Shown: in pieces, positions 12,301 to 20,796 of the stretch
Numbering within the stretch: position 1 is the first letter of the stretch
How the letters are laid out: every line of letters starts with the position of its first letter
NCBI GenBank assembly: GCA_036244855.1
Contig: BQKZ01000090.1
Coordinates: forward strand, 12,522 to 55,496
Source of the DNA: Temnopleurus reevesii
Lineage: Eukaryota; Echinodermata; Echinoidea; Temnopleuroida; Temnopleuridae
Length of the DNA stretch: 42,975 nucleotides
Direction: 5' to 3'
Position numbers and translations under genes: made by a program
The notes under the pieces: model-generated
Seen by the model: only the letters and a program-made list of their open reading frames with translations
What the model was told of the DNA's origin: nothing
The model's database searches: none

Positions 12301-13910
12301 GTTTGATAAATATATCACTGATTAAAGGGGAACAAACCCCTGGGATTGTCACATTTTCATCGAATGAAGAAAAATCAGACAAACAAAATTGAAAATATGA
12401 ACAAAGTCAGACAATCCGTTTAAAAGTTATGAATTTTCAAATTCCCAGAAAAATAACGATCACTGCCACTGATGGGGATCCGTGCTCAAATTTTCTGTTT
12501 GTTCATTTGATTTTTTCATGTAATGAAAGCATGCTAATCCAGAGGTTGGTTCTCCTTTAAAAAAATATAAATATGAAATTTACACCGACCTGATCTGAAG
12601 CTGAGGCATGAACCGATACATGTAGATGTGGCCATAGTTTCTCAGCTCAGCTGCAAACTCAGGAGCCAGGGTCTCATGAGTGGAAGAAGGGAAGTATCGG
12701 AGGGCATTCTGGAGAGCCAGCTACAAAATGGAAAAGAAATGTGTATTCAATTTCATTTATTTTTCTGGGGTGGCCCATTCAACTTAAGTCAGTCCTCCAT
12801 GGTCCCCCCCCCATTCTATTTTTAGATAATTGCAAAATCCTGCTCACAAATGTCTGTAATTTACTTTCCAACAAACGTGCGAGCATCTGGATAGTTTAGA
12901 CGTAGATATTCTTTATCAGTCCGTTTGGGGTAATATGATTGGTCAACTGGGACAGCGCCCAAGAGATGAAGATTTTAGCAAATGTGAGCAATGAAAGTGG
13001 AAGCTGTTTGCTGTTCATAAGTTCATTATTTTATTGATTCCCGGAACAAAGTCAGTGTAATTTGAGCACCAGATGGCTCTTTAATTCACATATAGATTCA
13101 GTGCTATAAGTAAACTGTGACTACACTCTGGTTTCCGGCGAAATTTTTTGGCATATTCTTTGAAAGTGTTGTCATCATTTTTTGCAATCAACGTCTTCTG
13201 CATAAACTTTCCGCAAGGTTAGATCTAGCCTTGGAGTATCTCTAATAATAAAATGGCCAAATTTCAAATGTACTTCTGAGGGTCAACATAAAATGCTAAA
13301 ATTCTTTTTAAAAAACAGAAGAAAGTTTGAAGCTTTTAAACTAGCTACATTTTTTAATTGTAGTCTATTACTACGTGTCTGTCTAATTGTAGAAAAGAAG
13401 AATGTTTTACGAAATTTCTTTCCACAATGATCTCTGCCTGGCTGAAATATGGGATAAAATTATAGATATTTTTCCAAAAATCTTGTCAAAGAAAAAAGCA
13501 CAGAGAGTGCGCAAATTGATCTAGGCATATTTTAATTCACCTAGATTTGCCGGAAGGTCAGTATTAACTTTACAGTTTAAGATAAGCCAAGCCAGATAAG
13601 CCAATAATTTGCGATCAATTGCAACTTTCTAGCAAACCCTCGACATGACATAGGGCCTATGCCTAACTTAAGCACGCCATTAGTGCTAAATGTTTTTCCC
13701 CTCTGTAAAGTAACAACCACAAGCAGCATAACACACTCAGTCATTGCCAGGCATAATTCTGAATTGTGCCTACTTAGTACTTACCCTCGTTTCGGAAGCA
13801 TTGAGATCCGTGTTCCGGACTGGAGCGTGAGCCACGCTCTCGTCACGGGGGCGCGGCTGGGGGAGCGGATCCGTTGGAAGCCCATCGCAAAGCTCTTTCA
13901 AGCTGCCCAT
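220..13910 (-). CDS. UROC1: Urocanate hydratase gene (11 exons seen, 3' part off window)
   Basis: Urocanase adds water to urocanate with bound NAD+ as electrophile, giving imidazolone propionate, the second step of histidine catabolism; the enzyme is cytosolic. Eleven exons on the minus strand join in phase: 13785-13910, 12590-12720, 6841-6934, 6001-6060, 5202-5330, 4122-4183, 3624-3690, 2912-3093, 1454-1504, 670-732 and 220-399. Together they encode about 381 residues that align end to end with the N-terminal half of vertebrate UROC1 (about 676 residues, from memory of the family). The glycine-rich dinucleotide-binding motif GLGGMSGAQ and the motif SDQTSCHNPFNGGYYP are intact, and I saw no in-frame stop in any of these exons. 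The last visible exon ends in phase 2 at a GTAGGT donor, so the remaining exons lie left of base 1. HAL lies upstream on the same strand. An LTR element sits in intron 2. Confidence 0.95.
575..617. repeat. Fragment of the GGGGTGTTG fold-back family
   Basis: GGGGTGTTGTTCAAAATCAA followed by CTGTAACTTTGCAAATTG matches one arm of the 26703 element. Confidence 0.55.
670..732 (-). CDS. UROC1: UROC1 exon 10
   Basis: 63 bases encoding RQARNAQDAVSIGYHGNIVD and the TG of a Trp codon. SIGYHGN corresponds to SLGYHGN in vertebrates. Acceptor TTGACAG, donor GTAAGT. Confidence 0.94.
1454..1504 (-). CDS. UROC1: UROC1 exon 9
   Basis: 51 bases encoding GWVMEVIDDVDVLIQRI, matching GWLMEVTDSLDRCIQRL of vertebrate UROC1. 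Acceptor TTTCAG, donor GTATGA. It completes the Gly codon left open by exon 8. Confidence 0.92.
1535..2035 (+). mobile_element. 3' end of a non-LTR retrotransposon (LINE)
   Basis: A + strand frame encodes QKLHWLPVKERITSKILLL, then PTLWNSLPLDLKNATTTTSF and a terminal RSYLFNIAF before a stop at 1869-1871. LHWLPV, then a W.SLP..L block and a final LF segment are the recognised C-terminus of CR1/L2-like LINE polymerases. A short 3' UTR follows with GGCGCTCTATAAA and an ATTATT tail. It is 5'-truncated, lies antisense in UROC1 intron 8, and is presumably inactive. Confidence 0.8.
2030..2125 (-). repeat. SINE/LINE-type 3' tail fragment
   Basis: AATAATAATAACAAT followed by TTTATATAGCTCTTAATAAC and TCTAAGCGCTTTACAAAG is the reversed tail found at the ends of the SINEs here, without a head. 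Confidence 0.5.
2505..2642 (-). mobile_element. Decayed tRNA-derived SINE fragment
   Basis: AAATGTGGATGAATTTCTTG, GACCCTCTTGTAGATGTG and AACCACTGCACCA match the reversed SINE head, with many substitutions. Confidence 0.55.
2745..2875 (-). repeat. Two degenerate tandem copies of the 3' part of UROC1 exon 8
   Basis: On the minus strand, bases near 2812-2875 and 2745-2798 each resemble the exon 8 segment that encodes the VICGCVGVVAETSKEA region. Both begin with a close match to TTATCTGTGGATGTGT. Neither copy keeps a convincing donor, and the human protein has no extra copies here. They therefore look like intronic relics of a local duplication, although no stop breaks the frame for about 60 codons. 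Confidence 0.75.
2912..3093 (-). CDS. UROC1: UROC1 exon 8 (NAD-binding motif)
   Basis: 182 bases encoding LTVLNAGRNHLG, VFVTSGLGGMSGAQAKAAVI, then CGCVGVVAETSKEAL. The GLGGMSGAQ turn belongs to the NAD+-binding domain. It ends in phase 2 at a weak GTTAGT donor. Immediately downstream are two decayed partial copies of the 3' half of this exon (see separate entry). They keep the reading frame open for a while past the donor, so the exon end rests on homology and on the phase of exon 9. Confidence 0.94.
3624..3690 (-). CDS. UROC1: UROC1 exon 7
   Basis: 67 bases encoding YGQMTAGSYCYIGPQGIVHG and two threonines. The YIGPQGIVHGT block is near invariant in urocanases. Acceptor CTCCAG, donor GTAAGA. 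Confidence 0.96.
4122..4183 (-). CDS. UROC1: UROC1 exon 6
   Basis: 62 bases encoding VPNYSSRENYNRLFAMGVSM, against PNYSSRTEYEKLFALGVTM in vertebrates. It ends AT before GTAAGT, and the Met codon is completed in exon 7. A pyrimidine-rich (+ strand) stretch at about 3950-4100 lies just 3' of its donor. Confidence 0.93.
4423..5006. mobile_element. Long fold-back element (AAAGGGGAACC family), member 1
   Basis: Starts TTAAATGGGAACCCAGCCCT and ends GGGTGGGTATCCCTTTAA. The interior has GACGTCATGGTGGACAAG, also seen as GACGTCATGTCGGACAAC in the 32949 member. It fills most of UROC1 intron 5. Confidence 0.65.
5202..5330 (-). CDS. UROC1: UROC1 exon 5
   Basis: 129 bases, phase 0 at both ends. It encodes FWLVMYYLSQM, EEQTLVMYSGHPSGLFPS and VVTNGM, all diagnostic urocanase blocks. 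Acceptor CCCCCAG, donor GTGAGA. Confidence 0.96.
5379..5529. mobile_element. Fold-back MITE-like element (GGTGTTTCACC family)
   Basis: A 151-base near-palindrome. The left arm starts GGTGTTTCACCAAGATAAGA and the right arm ends with its complement. The centre contains GCGCGTAATGATTCACACTA. No coding capacity. It lies in UROC1 intron 4. Confidence 0.85.
6001..6060 (-). CDS. UROC1: UROC1 exon 4
   Basis: 60 bases, exactly 20 codons, phase 0 at both ends. It encodes HELVTYGGNGQVFSNWAQ, the conserved YGGNG.VFSNWAQ block near the urocanase N-terminus. Acceptor ATACAG, donor GTAAGA. Confidence 0.96.
6079..6162 (-). repeat. SINE/LINE-type 3' tail fragment
   Basis: ATAATAATAATTTTACATTT, TATATAGCACTTAATAAAAG and CAACACTTTACAATT match the fragment at 2030. 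Confidence 0.5.
6841..6934 (-). CDS. UROC1: UROC1 exon 3
   Basis: 94 bases, acceptor CCCTAG, donor GTACAT. It encodes AYPIDEYPANSRQAA and then IMNNLDPRVAQ, which lines up with AYPIEQYPCQTKVAA and IMNNLDPAVAQ of vertebrate UROC1. Confidence 0.95.
6985..7080 (+). mobile_element. Decayed tRNA-derived SINE head
   Basis: AGAGGGTCATGTGTCGAATT, GGCGCTGATTTCCTTCAACA and TGCACTCTACGCAGGTG follow the order of the 20797 SINE head and body. The 5' A-box part is missing. Confidence 0.55.
7665..7830 (+). repeat. Dispersed repeat, copy in UROC1 intron 2
   Basis: Shares GACAAAGGCCTGGGACAAAG, CATTCAA.CATTAAC.ATAG and CACCTGGGA.TTTCTT, in order, with the right end of the window (42830-42975). The element type is not recognised. 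Confidence 0.6.
8123..8283 (-). repeat. 3' LTR of the retroelement
   Basis: Same length as the 12100-12260 copy. The four differences seen are two isolated substitutions (T/A near GTTAAATA, G/A near GAATGCTA) and a two-base change at CACGAAGAGG versus CACAGAGAGG. Confidence 0.85.
8284..8315 (-). other. Polypurine tract
   Basis: On the minus strand this is a nearly all-purine run (AAAGAGAGAGAGTGAAGG and onward) ending a few bases before the 3' LTR. That is the expected site for second-strand priming. Confidence 0.65.
8560..9110 (-). repeat. Tandem repeats in the 3' non-coding part of the retroelement
   Basis: Three diverged units share GACATCATGAA.ATCC, an A-rich middle, then AAATTAGACTTGCACTATCATGCAT-like sequence. 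They lie near 8610-8700, 8835-8975 and 8976-9110. They sit between the ORF and the polypurine tract and have no open frame. Confidence 0.6.
9757..10430 (-). repeat. 90-bp tandem repeat at the 3' end of the retroelement ORF
   Basis: Units of about 90 bases carry GTCGACCACC-like and GAGCTGGTAG-like words on the + strand. They run from about 10430 down to 10040, with a more diverged extension toward 9757. The unit length is a multiple of three, so copy number can change without a frameshift. Confidence 0.75.
10076..11965 (-). CDS. Retroelement ORF with retropepsin-like domain and C-terminal repeats
   Basis: 629 codons from the ATG at 11963-11965. Residues about 60-175 resemble the aspartic protease of Ty3/gypsy-type polyproteins. 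The flap-end block CIIGGTPFMEHNDILVRP at about 148-165 is typical. However, the active-site triad expected as D-S/T-G reads NSG at residues 67-69, so the catalytic Asp is replaced by Asn and proteolysis is unlikely. Residues about 180-500 are acidic and low complexity (EDEVESEVSENEDRS) with no recognised fold. From about residue 513 a 30-residue unit (SSCDPLVDHRHARPPDQ) repeats about four times. The TGA end falls where other units have an Arg codon, and the frame stays open for about 100 more codons downstream. The product may be a structural or gag-replacing protein; its function is unknown. Confidence 0.7.
   Translation of the reverse strand: MYIMTTTARAAPEAAGAYGVYSGWRSVRSSWSMRPAELGQSSARQSSNKPYFSARTIDDLEISVQLNSGSPINLIKESRADHYRFDILVDDFGFCDYRLDNGMLLTSLIDQTHIVGMTEFTLFRDGCEMFFEGLVVDDDYLCFDPCNCIIGGTPFMEHNDILVRPSKHLIMIGDDVSLSYDMSLPQVDSPVPGIDLQDEGSPTPDSDLQCIDTSEDEVESEVSENEDRSLCENGDECHNTHTLEIHITGGHINKTSIKPYTHSSNGCTANINMNQLECNEASGHDEYETRECSGDNQNYAYGEDGSVSYNSVREIGCFARKADAGKSHEKSVELDSSVFGSSIGAFNHIVIAGHKSLESKDGAASFNTSSSSSQVFPDSLPAVLPLSKDMHVASFMCKDSVSLGTPVCPMVSGVFLGQASLRSNVLLPDMMLPDVTLPSGSFMPTGMLPDRCVRSNNITDRRDPSINTVGCVDSLCFVHTRGATNLSATHVEAMHSPDRPVDGTRLGPTKSTDPPVDHHHTRPPDQSTVSSADETTSSCDPSVDHPHARPLDRPHEGSVDGLTSSCDPLVDHRHARPPDQPTVGSADDSTSSCGPLVDHHHARPPDQHIVGSAGEPTSSCSPLVDHRHA
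12082..12099 (-). other. Primer-binding site
   Basis: Minus-strand TGGTGGCAGCTGGATCTG directly abuts the 5' LTR. It starts with TGG, the complement of a tRNA CCA end, as required for tRNA-primed reverse transcription. The tRNA was not identified. Confidence 0.65.
12100..12260 (-). repeat. 5' LTR of the retroelement
   Basis: 161 bases, near identical to 8123-8283. On the + strand it begins CGCCATGGCTTAG and ends ATAATGGCG, giving a 6-base terminal inverted repeat CGCCAT/ATGGCG instead of the usual TG/CA. AATAAA is present on the minus strand within CTGTCAATAAATGG. Confidence 0.85.
12324..12559. mobile_element. Fold-back element (AAAGGGGAACC family), member 2
   Basis: Starts AAAGGGGAACAAACCCC and ends GGTTGGTTCTCCTTT, with GATGGGGATCCGTGC in the middle. 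This shorter internal-deletion form lies between the LTR element and UROC1 exon 2. Confidence 0.7.
12590..12720 (-). CDS. UROC1: UROC1 exon 2
   Basis: 131 bases between a TTTTGTAG acceptor and a GTCGGT donor. It encodes LALQNALRYFP and YGHIYMYRFMP, matching the vertebrate LALRNALRYFP and YGHIYMYRF blocks. It ends in phase 2 (AG of an Arg codon), completed by exon 3 across a 5.7 kb intron that holds the LTR element. Confidence 0.95.
12721..13784 (-). other. UROC1 intron 1, nothing recognised
   Basis: About 1.06 kb of AT-rich sequence between UROC1 exons 1 and 2. It includes a C8 run at 12803-12810. I see no exon, SINE or clear inverted repeat in it. Confidence 0.6.
13785..13910 (-). CDS. UROC1: UROC1 exon 1 (start codon)
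   Basis: The ATG is at 13908-13910, followed by MGSLKELCDGLP and later VAHAPVRN. This matches the start of vertebrate UROC1 (MSSLQALCSGLP and HAPVR), which fixes the start. The exon is 126 bases, 42 codons, and ends ACGAGG before a GTAAG donor at 13784. It is clearly richer in G+C than its surroundings, as expected for a first exon beside a promoter. Confidence 0.93.
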
Positions 13911-14170
13911 TCTTCTCGACGATTTTTCACCAGATTCCGTTTGAAATGTTGAAGAGTTAGACGATAAACTGGCAAAGCTTCAAGAAAATTGATGGCTACC
14001 CACGATATGATGTAAACGGCGCGATGTAATGCCTGTGTTGACGTGTAAAACTAGATCGACTTCCTATCGATTTTTCCTCTGTCTGCACTTTTTCGTCGAG
14101 GTCGTGTCGCGCTCAGGATTATCCAATCGACCAATCAGAATACGGCACAGTGCACACACCCCTGCCTTGC
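13911..14170 (-). promoter_or_regulatory. Probable UROC1 promoter and 5' UTR
   Basis: This stretch upstream of the UROC1 ATG is less AT-rich than the rest of the window and contains CG-rich words such as GTCGTGTCGCGCTC. Two CCAAT boxes lie 8 bases apart (+ strand 14123-14127 and 14131-14135), roughly 215 bases before the ATG. CCAAT pairs act in either orientation (NF-Y type sites). No clear TATA box was seen. The transcription start is not determinable here. Confidence 0.45.
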
Positions 14171-15012
14171 CTTTCTTCTTTGTACCCCTTCCCTAATTGC
14201 CATGTGGCCTTTTTAACCCCCCCCCCCCCCCCTCGGAGGTGAGGGGTTACACAACTGAGCTCATTCTCTAAAAACTAAGAATGGTGGTAAATGGCAGTAA
14301 TTGCATTGAAGCGGGAACCCAATAAATTAAGGGGCAGGCTATGTGATCCCCGTGCATGAAGAGGATAATTCTGTGTGTATGCACCCCATTGACTAAATTT
14401 ATTATGTAATTTTAGGGTATTATACTGTAGATAATATATGTTACTTCACAGAAATTCATATGATCTGTTTTTGGAAAAATTAGTTTATTTGTAAAAAAAA
14501 AAGTCAATCCCTCAAAAGTTTGAAATGAGACATGTTTTCTATTGTGTTTAAGTAGGAAAAACAAAAGAGCATTGGAAGAAATGGACCAGTGACATGCATT
14601 AGAAAGGTACACATTACTACGTAACTACTGGGGTTTCAGTAAAATGTTGGTGACAACCTATATTTTAATCATATCAAATACCATTTTCAATCATTAAAAA
14701 AGTCCAATTGTAAAATTGTGGGAACATATGGTATAAAAGTAACAAAAGCAGGGATAAATTGTACTACTAAAAAGTTGAGGATCACTCCTAAATGGGTATA
14801 TACTTTTTTATTTTTTTTTATAAAGATATGGAAATAATCAAATGCAACTGATTTTGATATCATCAAACACATTGTAATCAATTTCGCACATGAGTGATTT
14901 TAGTTATTGAACCATGTCTCTCCATTAGATATCCTGGAAAGCTTGACCATTCTTACATGAACAAAATACAACAACAAGAAAATGAAAACACATCGACAAT
15001 AACTGCATCTTT

Positions 15013-17007
15013 TTAAAAATCTGCTTTTATTTCAGATAAAGCTAAAAAGGCACTTTAGGGAACAAGCAAGAATACAGATTCTTTTGAATACAATGGCAAA
15101 TGCAATTATAACAAACACATGAATAGGACCATTATCTGTGACATGACCGCTTGGTACATAATCCCATTGTGAGGGGAAAATCATTGCATCTTTATCATAA
15201 AGAGTATAGTGGAATCCCAGTATAAAGAGATCTGGGGCCTGTAACACAAAAGATGCAATTAAACTTGCAATAAATATTTATCGTAAGTCTATGGCAAAAC
15301 GTGTACCGAAGAGATGCAATTACTTGCAAGATTTATTGTATCTATTCTATGTTACAGGCCCCTGGTATGACAACATTACTGATATAAAGAGGAAATAATT
15401 TGGTCCTAAATCTTTATAACAATGTTTTTTTTAAAACCTACTGTAACAAGATTACTGTTATAACAATGATTTTTTTTTAATATTCTAAAGTCCCTCATTA
15501 TACTCAGTTTCCACTATAACTCAATATGTTACACACATCACGCATTCATTTATCCGTGACATGATGACCAACCATGGGTCACTGCTCATTTTGAAAAAAA
15601 AAATCAGTGAGTCTTCATGAATATTGAGAAAAATATCAATTGAATTGCTATGTTTCATAGAAGTAAAACGAGAATGTACTAAAAATTCAACATTTTCGCC
15701 AAAACACCTCACAGATAATGTCCCAAATAGTCAAATTTAAAATGGAAAGCCCTTTGTGCATCTCAAAATACTCATTTCAATGAAACTATTCTACCAAAAA
15801 TTGCCCAAAATCTCTTAAGGCATGACATACGAAAATAAATTGAACAGTAGAATTCTACGGTTTGACTATTTCCTCACGGTCGTCCAGCTAATATTATACA
15901 GTTGCACAAACAGTTAGTTTTCAGCCTAACTCATTAGGGAATGCTCACTAAAAACACAATGCTAAATAGCTATGGCTAAATACAGAAAGTGAATATGGAA
16001 TGCACATCAAACAATCTACTACATTGATATTACTCTACCTTTAAAAATATAAGAGCAACAATATTTTGCAAATAACCAGGTTTCCGTGACAACACGACCC
16101 CTTTCGAGAACAGGAAGATCCCAATATATAACGCATTTTCTATAGCTGTGTAATGTTACGACAAGTTGTCAAGACCCTTTTATTATTCATTGAAAATATC
16201 AATTCAGTGAGAATTATAAGACTGAAAGGGAAAATTAACAAGAATTAAGAAAGGTTCCAAAAATTAAACTTCTCACGCACAAGGAATGTGTAAATCAGTA
16301 AAACAGAAGAAAAACATATGATTCATTAAATTATTTCAATAAAAATATAAGGATTATTTGTGAAGAAACAGCTAAGGTTAAATGAACAATCATATTTCTC
16401 ACCTAAGTGCAATAATTTGTTACTCTGGTTCACAATCTAGAAAAACAATAACTATTTGAATTAATAGAAAAATTGTACATCATGAAGAAAAAATAAAAAC
16501 ATTATAATATATCATGCATACATAAAATAATAATTTACAATGGAGAAATTTCAGAGGCTATAGAAAAAAATACAAATTTATGGAGGAAAGTAAAATAATT
16601 TCAAGGTTGTGATGTGTACACTAAATGTATAATTCGGATATTTCAGTGGATACACAGGAATTAAAACAAAAAATGAATACCAGTTATTTCTGAATACATT
16701 TTTTGCAATGTACTATAACAATATTGACTTTTCTTGAATCATCATTCACGACAAACATAAGCAGTTAAAGCTAACAAGATAAATCAAAGAACTATAACAT
16801 GGAAATCTGAAAAATTTGTAATTTTTCATATGGGTTCCCCAAGGCCCTTAATTGAGGAAGGGGGCAAGGGGTATGTTTAAAAAAGGAAATTCTATTTCAC
16901 AAGCGAGAAAACCATTTTAACTCTTTTCAAGTAATTGATGGTCAAAAAGGACCCATAATGCCTAAATTTGTACCCTTAGTTATAGGCCTTTCCCTTCCCA
17001 GAAATAA
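15013..17007. repeat. 2-kb duplicated block, copy 1
   Basis: Begins TTTTTAAAAATCTGCTTTTA and ends GGCCTTTCCCTTCCCAGAAA followed by TAAC. It aligns with 17154-19043 throughout at a few percent divergence plus small indels. It is AT-rich with no convincing ORF or exon. On the minus strand its end carries AATAAA (GAAATAAAAGCAG) about 15 bases before the block border, so it may be a 3' UTR end. Confidence 0.9.
15235..15361. mobile_element. Palindromic MITE-like insertion in duplicate copy 1
   Basis: Ends GGGCCTGTAACACA and TGTTACAGGCCC, with GATGCAATT and ATTGTATC-type words inside. The matching place in copy 2 (near 17388) reads AGAGATCTGGTATTACAAC without it, which gives a clean empty site. 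CTG on both sides fits a short target duplication. Confidence 0.85.
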
Positions 17008-17153
17008 CTAGATGAATCCTCGACCGCGCACGGTCAAAATTTATGCCTCCGCCATCACGCAATCAGAAAGATATGTACAATGTACGGCTTGTTCCATGCC
17101 ATCAGAAATCAAAAACATTTTACAAATTTTGGGCACTGCCATGAACCCCANTT

Positions 17154-19043
17154 TTTAAAAATCTGCTTTTATTTCAGATAAAGCTAAAAAGGCACTTTAG
17201 GGAACAAGCAAGAATACAGATTCTTTTGAATACAATGGCAAATGCAATTATAACAAGACATGAATAGGACCATTATCTGTGACATATGTAACCAAATAAG
17301 TTGACTTCTTGGAGCACAATCCCATTGTGAGGGGAAAATCATTGCATCTTTTTGTAAAGAGTATAGTGGAATCTCAGTATAAAGAGATCTGGTATTACAA
17401 CATTACTGATAAAGAGGAAATAATTTGGTCCTAAATCTTTATAACTCATTGTTTTTAAACCTACTGTAACAAGATTACTGTTATAACAATGATTTTTTGT
17501 ATTCTACAGTCCTTCATTATACCGAGTTTCCACTATAACTCAATATGTTACACACATCACGCAAAATCTTTATCCATTTATCCGTGACATGATGACCAAC
17601 CATGGGTCACTGCTAATTTTGAAAAAAAAAAATCAGTGAGTCTTCATGAATATTGAGAAAAATATGAATTGAATTGCTATGTTTCCTAGAACTAAAACGA
17701 GTATGTACTAAAAATTCAACATTTTGGCTAAAACACCTCGCAGATAATGTCCCAAATAGTCAAATTTAAAATGGAAGGCCCTTTGTGCATCTCAAAATAC
17801 TAATTTCAATGAATTTATTCTACTAAAAATTGCCCAAAATCTCTGTAAGCATGACATAAGAAAATAAATTGAATAATAAAATTCTACTGTTTGACTATTT
17901 CATCATGGTCGTCCAGCTAATATTATACAGTTGCACAAACAGTTGCACAAACAGTTAGTTTTCAGCCTAACTCATTAGGGAATGCTCACTAAAAACACAA
18001 TGCTAAATAGCTATGGCTAAATACAGAAAGTGAATATGGAATGCACATCAAACAATCTACTACATTGATATTACTCTACCTTTAAAAATATAAGAGCAAC
18101 AAGATTTTGCAATAACCAGGTTTCCGTGACAACACGACCCCTTTCAAGAACAGGGAGATCCCAATATAAAGTGCATTTGCTATAGCTGTGTAATGTTACA
18201 AGTTGTCAAGACCCTTTTATTATTCATTGAAAATATCAATTCAGTGAGAATTATAAGACTGAAAGGGAAAATTAACAAGAATTTAGAAAGGTTCCAAAAA
18301 TTAAACTTCTCACGCACAAGGAATGTGTAAATCAGTAAAACAGAAGGAAAATATATGATTGATTAAATGATTTCAATCAAAATACAAGGATTATTTGTTA
18401 AGAAACAGCTAAGGTTAAATGAACAATCATATTTCTCACCTAAGTGCAATAATTTGTTACTCTGGTTCACAATCTCGAAAAACAATAACTATTTGAATTA
18501 GTAGAAAAATTGTACATCATGAAGAAAAAATAAAAACATTATAATATATCATACATACATATAATAATAATTTACAATGGAGAAATTTCAGAGGCTATAG
18601 AAAAAAATACAAATTTATGGAGGAAAGTAAAATAATTTCAAGGTTGTGATGTGTACACTAAATGTATAATTCGGATATTTCAGTGGATACACAGGAATTA
18701 AAACAAAAAATGAATACCAGTTATTTCTGAATACATTTTTTGCAATGTACTATAACAATATTGACTTTTCTTGAATCATCATTCACGACAAACATAGGCA
18801 GTTAAAGCTAACAAGATAAATCAAAGAACTATAACATGGAAATCTGAAAAATTTGTAATTTTTCATATGGGTTCCCCAAGGCCCTTAATTGAGGAAGGGG
18901 GCAAGGGGTATGTTTAAAAAAGGAAATTCTATTTCAAAAGCAAGAAAACCATTTTAACGCTTTTAAAGTAATTGATGGTCAAAAGGACCCATAATGCCTA
19001 AATTTGTACCCTTAGTTATAGGCCTTTCCCTTCCCAGAAATAA
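17154..19043. repeat. 2-kb duplicated block, copy 2
   Basis: Starts within three bases of the single N at 17151. It lacks the MITE of copy 1, has an extra 14-base tandem unit (CAGTTGCACAAACAGTTG), and a different short stretch near 17287. A 144-base spacer separates it from copy 1. Confidence 0.9.
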
Positions 19044-20640
19044 AAAGTGGGATGCTCTAAAACAGTCATTAAAAATTGGCAACAATTGAACAATAATATG
19101 TAGAGTGGATTTATAGCTATCAAATAGATATTGTAATCTGAAAATATTACTGGTGTCAGTTAAAAAACATTTCCCTTAAGATATCAGTGAAACAAATATC
19201 AGTGAAATACAAGCATAGTTATAAAACACAGTTGAACACAAAACTCCGTACAATAAAACGCCAGATTGGTGCAATGGCAACAGCTAGAAATGCTTTGTCC
19301 CTTATAGACGTGAGTTTGCCAGTCAAAAATCTTTCCACGACAAAACTTTGTCTTGTAGGAAGATCATACAGGGTAAAAATCAAATCATAAATTTTGCTAA
19401 GTTTTGGGTGTACACTCATTCTGCAGAAATTTCTTTAAAAAGGACGACCATATTTTGTTGATATCAATGAAAATCTCATTTTTGTTTACTTGCTTCTATT
19501 TGCAAGTATGGAAGTCATGCCTATTATCCAGAAGTGGGAATTGCAAGGGAATTGTTGAATACATATGCATGTGGAATGTAGACTGAATTGGAGGCTTGAA
19601 CCCGAGACCTTTTGTAAGGGCTCACTAATGATCTCATCAAACATGAAATAGACAACAGGAAAAACAACAAGGAACATTTTAAACACACTATTCAGCCGTA
19701 AATTATGACTAAAGTGGAATGGTGATAATATAAAATACAACAAATTCTACTTGAATATTCAGCCTTCATAATGGAAGAATAATGCAGCTCTTGTGCGATA
19801 TTTCAACGGATGGATATATTTCAGCATGTATTGCACAAAAGTGACCCCAACATACCAAAAAGGACCACAACTTCACAGCATGACAACAGCATACTCAACT
19901 GTAACAAGAAATATAAGTATAAAGAAAATAAAGGCCCCGCATGTTTGACAGACAGGGCTGTTTATATCAAATGTTAGTAGGTAAAATTTGCTGTCTTTTC
20001 ACTAACTTCTACAGCATTTCAAAATAGGCTTACAGAAGATTGTTTGAATTGAATTCAGGCCCTGCGCAAAAAAAAAACACTTTTCAGAAGAAAAAAAAAT
20101 TAACAGCCTGCAAAGAAATGTCAATATATTGACAGAATTTCTAGTAATCAACGTGATCAGAATTTAAAAAGAAACTGCAGAAAGTAAACAATTTCCTTTC
20201 CCTTCACAATACCAGTAGCAAACAAAAAAAAAGTGAATTCTCTGTTTATTTAGGGAACAGGTGTGATATCAGTTTGACATTTCTTTGCAGATTAAGGCAT
20301 GAGAAATTTTCCTTTGTATTGTGCAGGCTTGTATGGCACTTGTTTACTTTGCTTGATCTCTTTGTCCATTCTGCTCATCATGAAAATGCAATTTGGCAGG
20401 AATATTCCTTCACTTTTTTTACCCTGGAACGTTGCAAACTCATTGGCCAATCATTGAAAAGTTGTGGCTCAATTTGGTTTGCTGGGTTACACTAATTCAG
20501 CCTTCGTCAACAGAAATAAAAACAGTAATAAAACTTTAAGAATACCAAGGTACATGGGTGAACACAGCATTATATATGACAGGAGGACATGAGAATGGAA
20601 TTTCATTAAAAAAAATAGAACACTATAAAGAATGATATAT
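19044..20640. other. Intergenic AT-rich sequence, nothing recognised
   Basis: No exon-like homology, SINE or inverted repeat was found. Short ORFs here look random. It lies downstream of HAL. Confidence 0.5.
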
Positions 20641-20796
20641 TGAACAAATATGTTAAGCGCATAGAGACCCTTGTATTATGCGCTATATAAGCATAAGTTA
20701 TTATATTATTATTATAAGTTTTTCGTTTTGTATTGGTATAGACACTTCACTTTATAGTCAAACCTGTCTACAGTAGCCATCAAAAGGAAACAGAGC

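Noticed and set aside
13659..13952. Plus-strand open frame opposite UROC1 exon 1
   Set aside because: Shadow of the GC-richer first exon; the minus strand has the clear homology.
19585..19615. tRNA-like B box (minus-strand GGGTTCAAGCC)
   Set aside because: No A box or SINE body at the right distance; too short to call.
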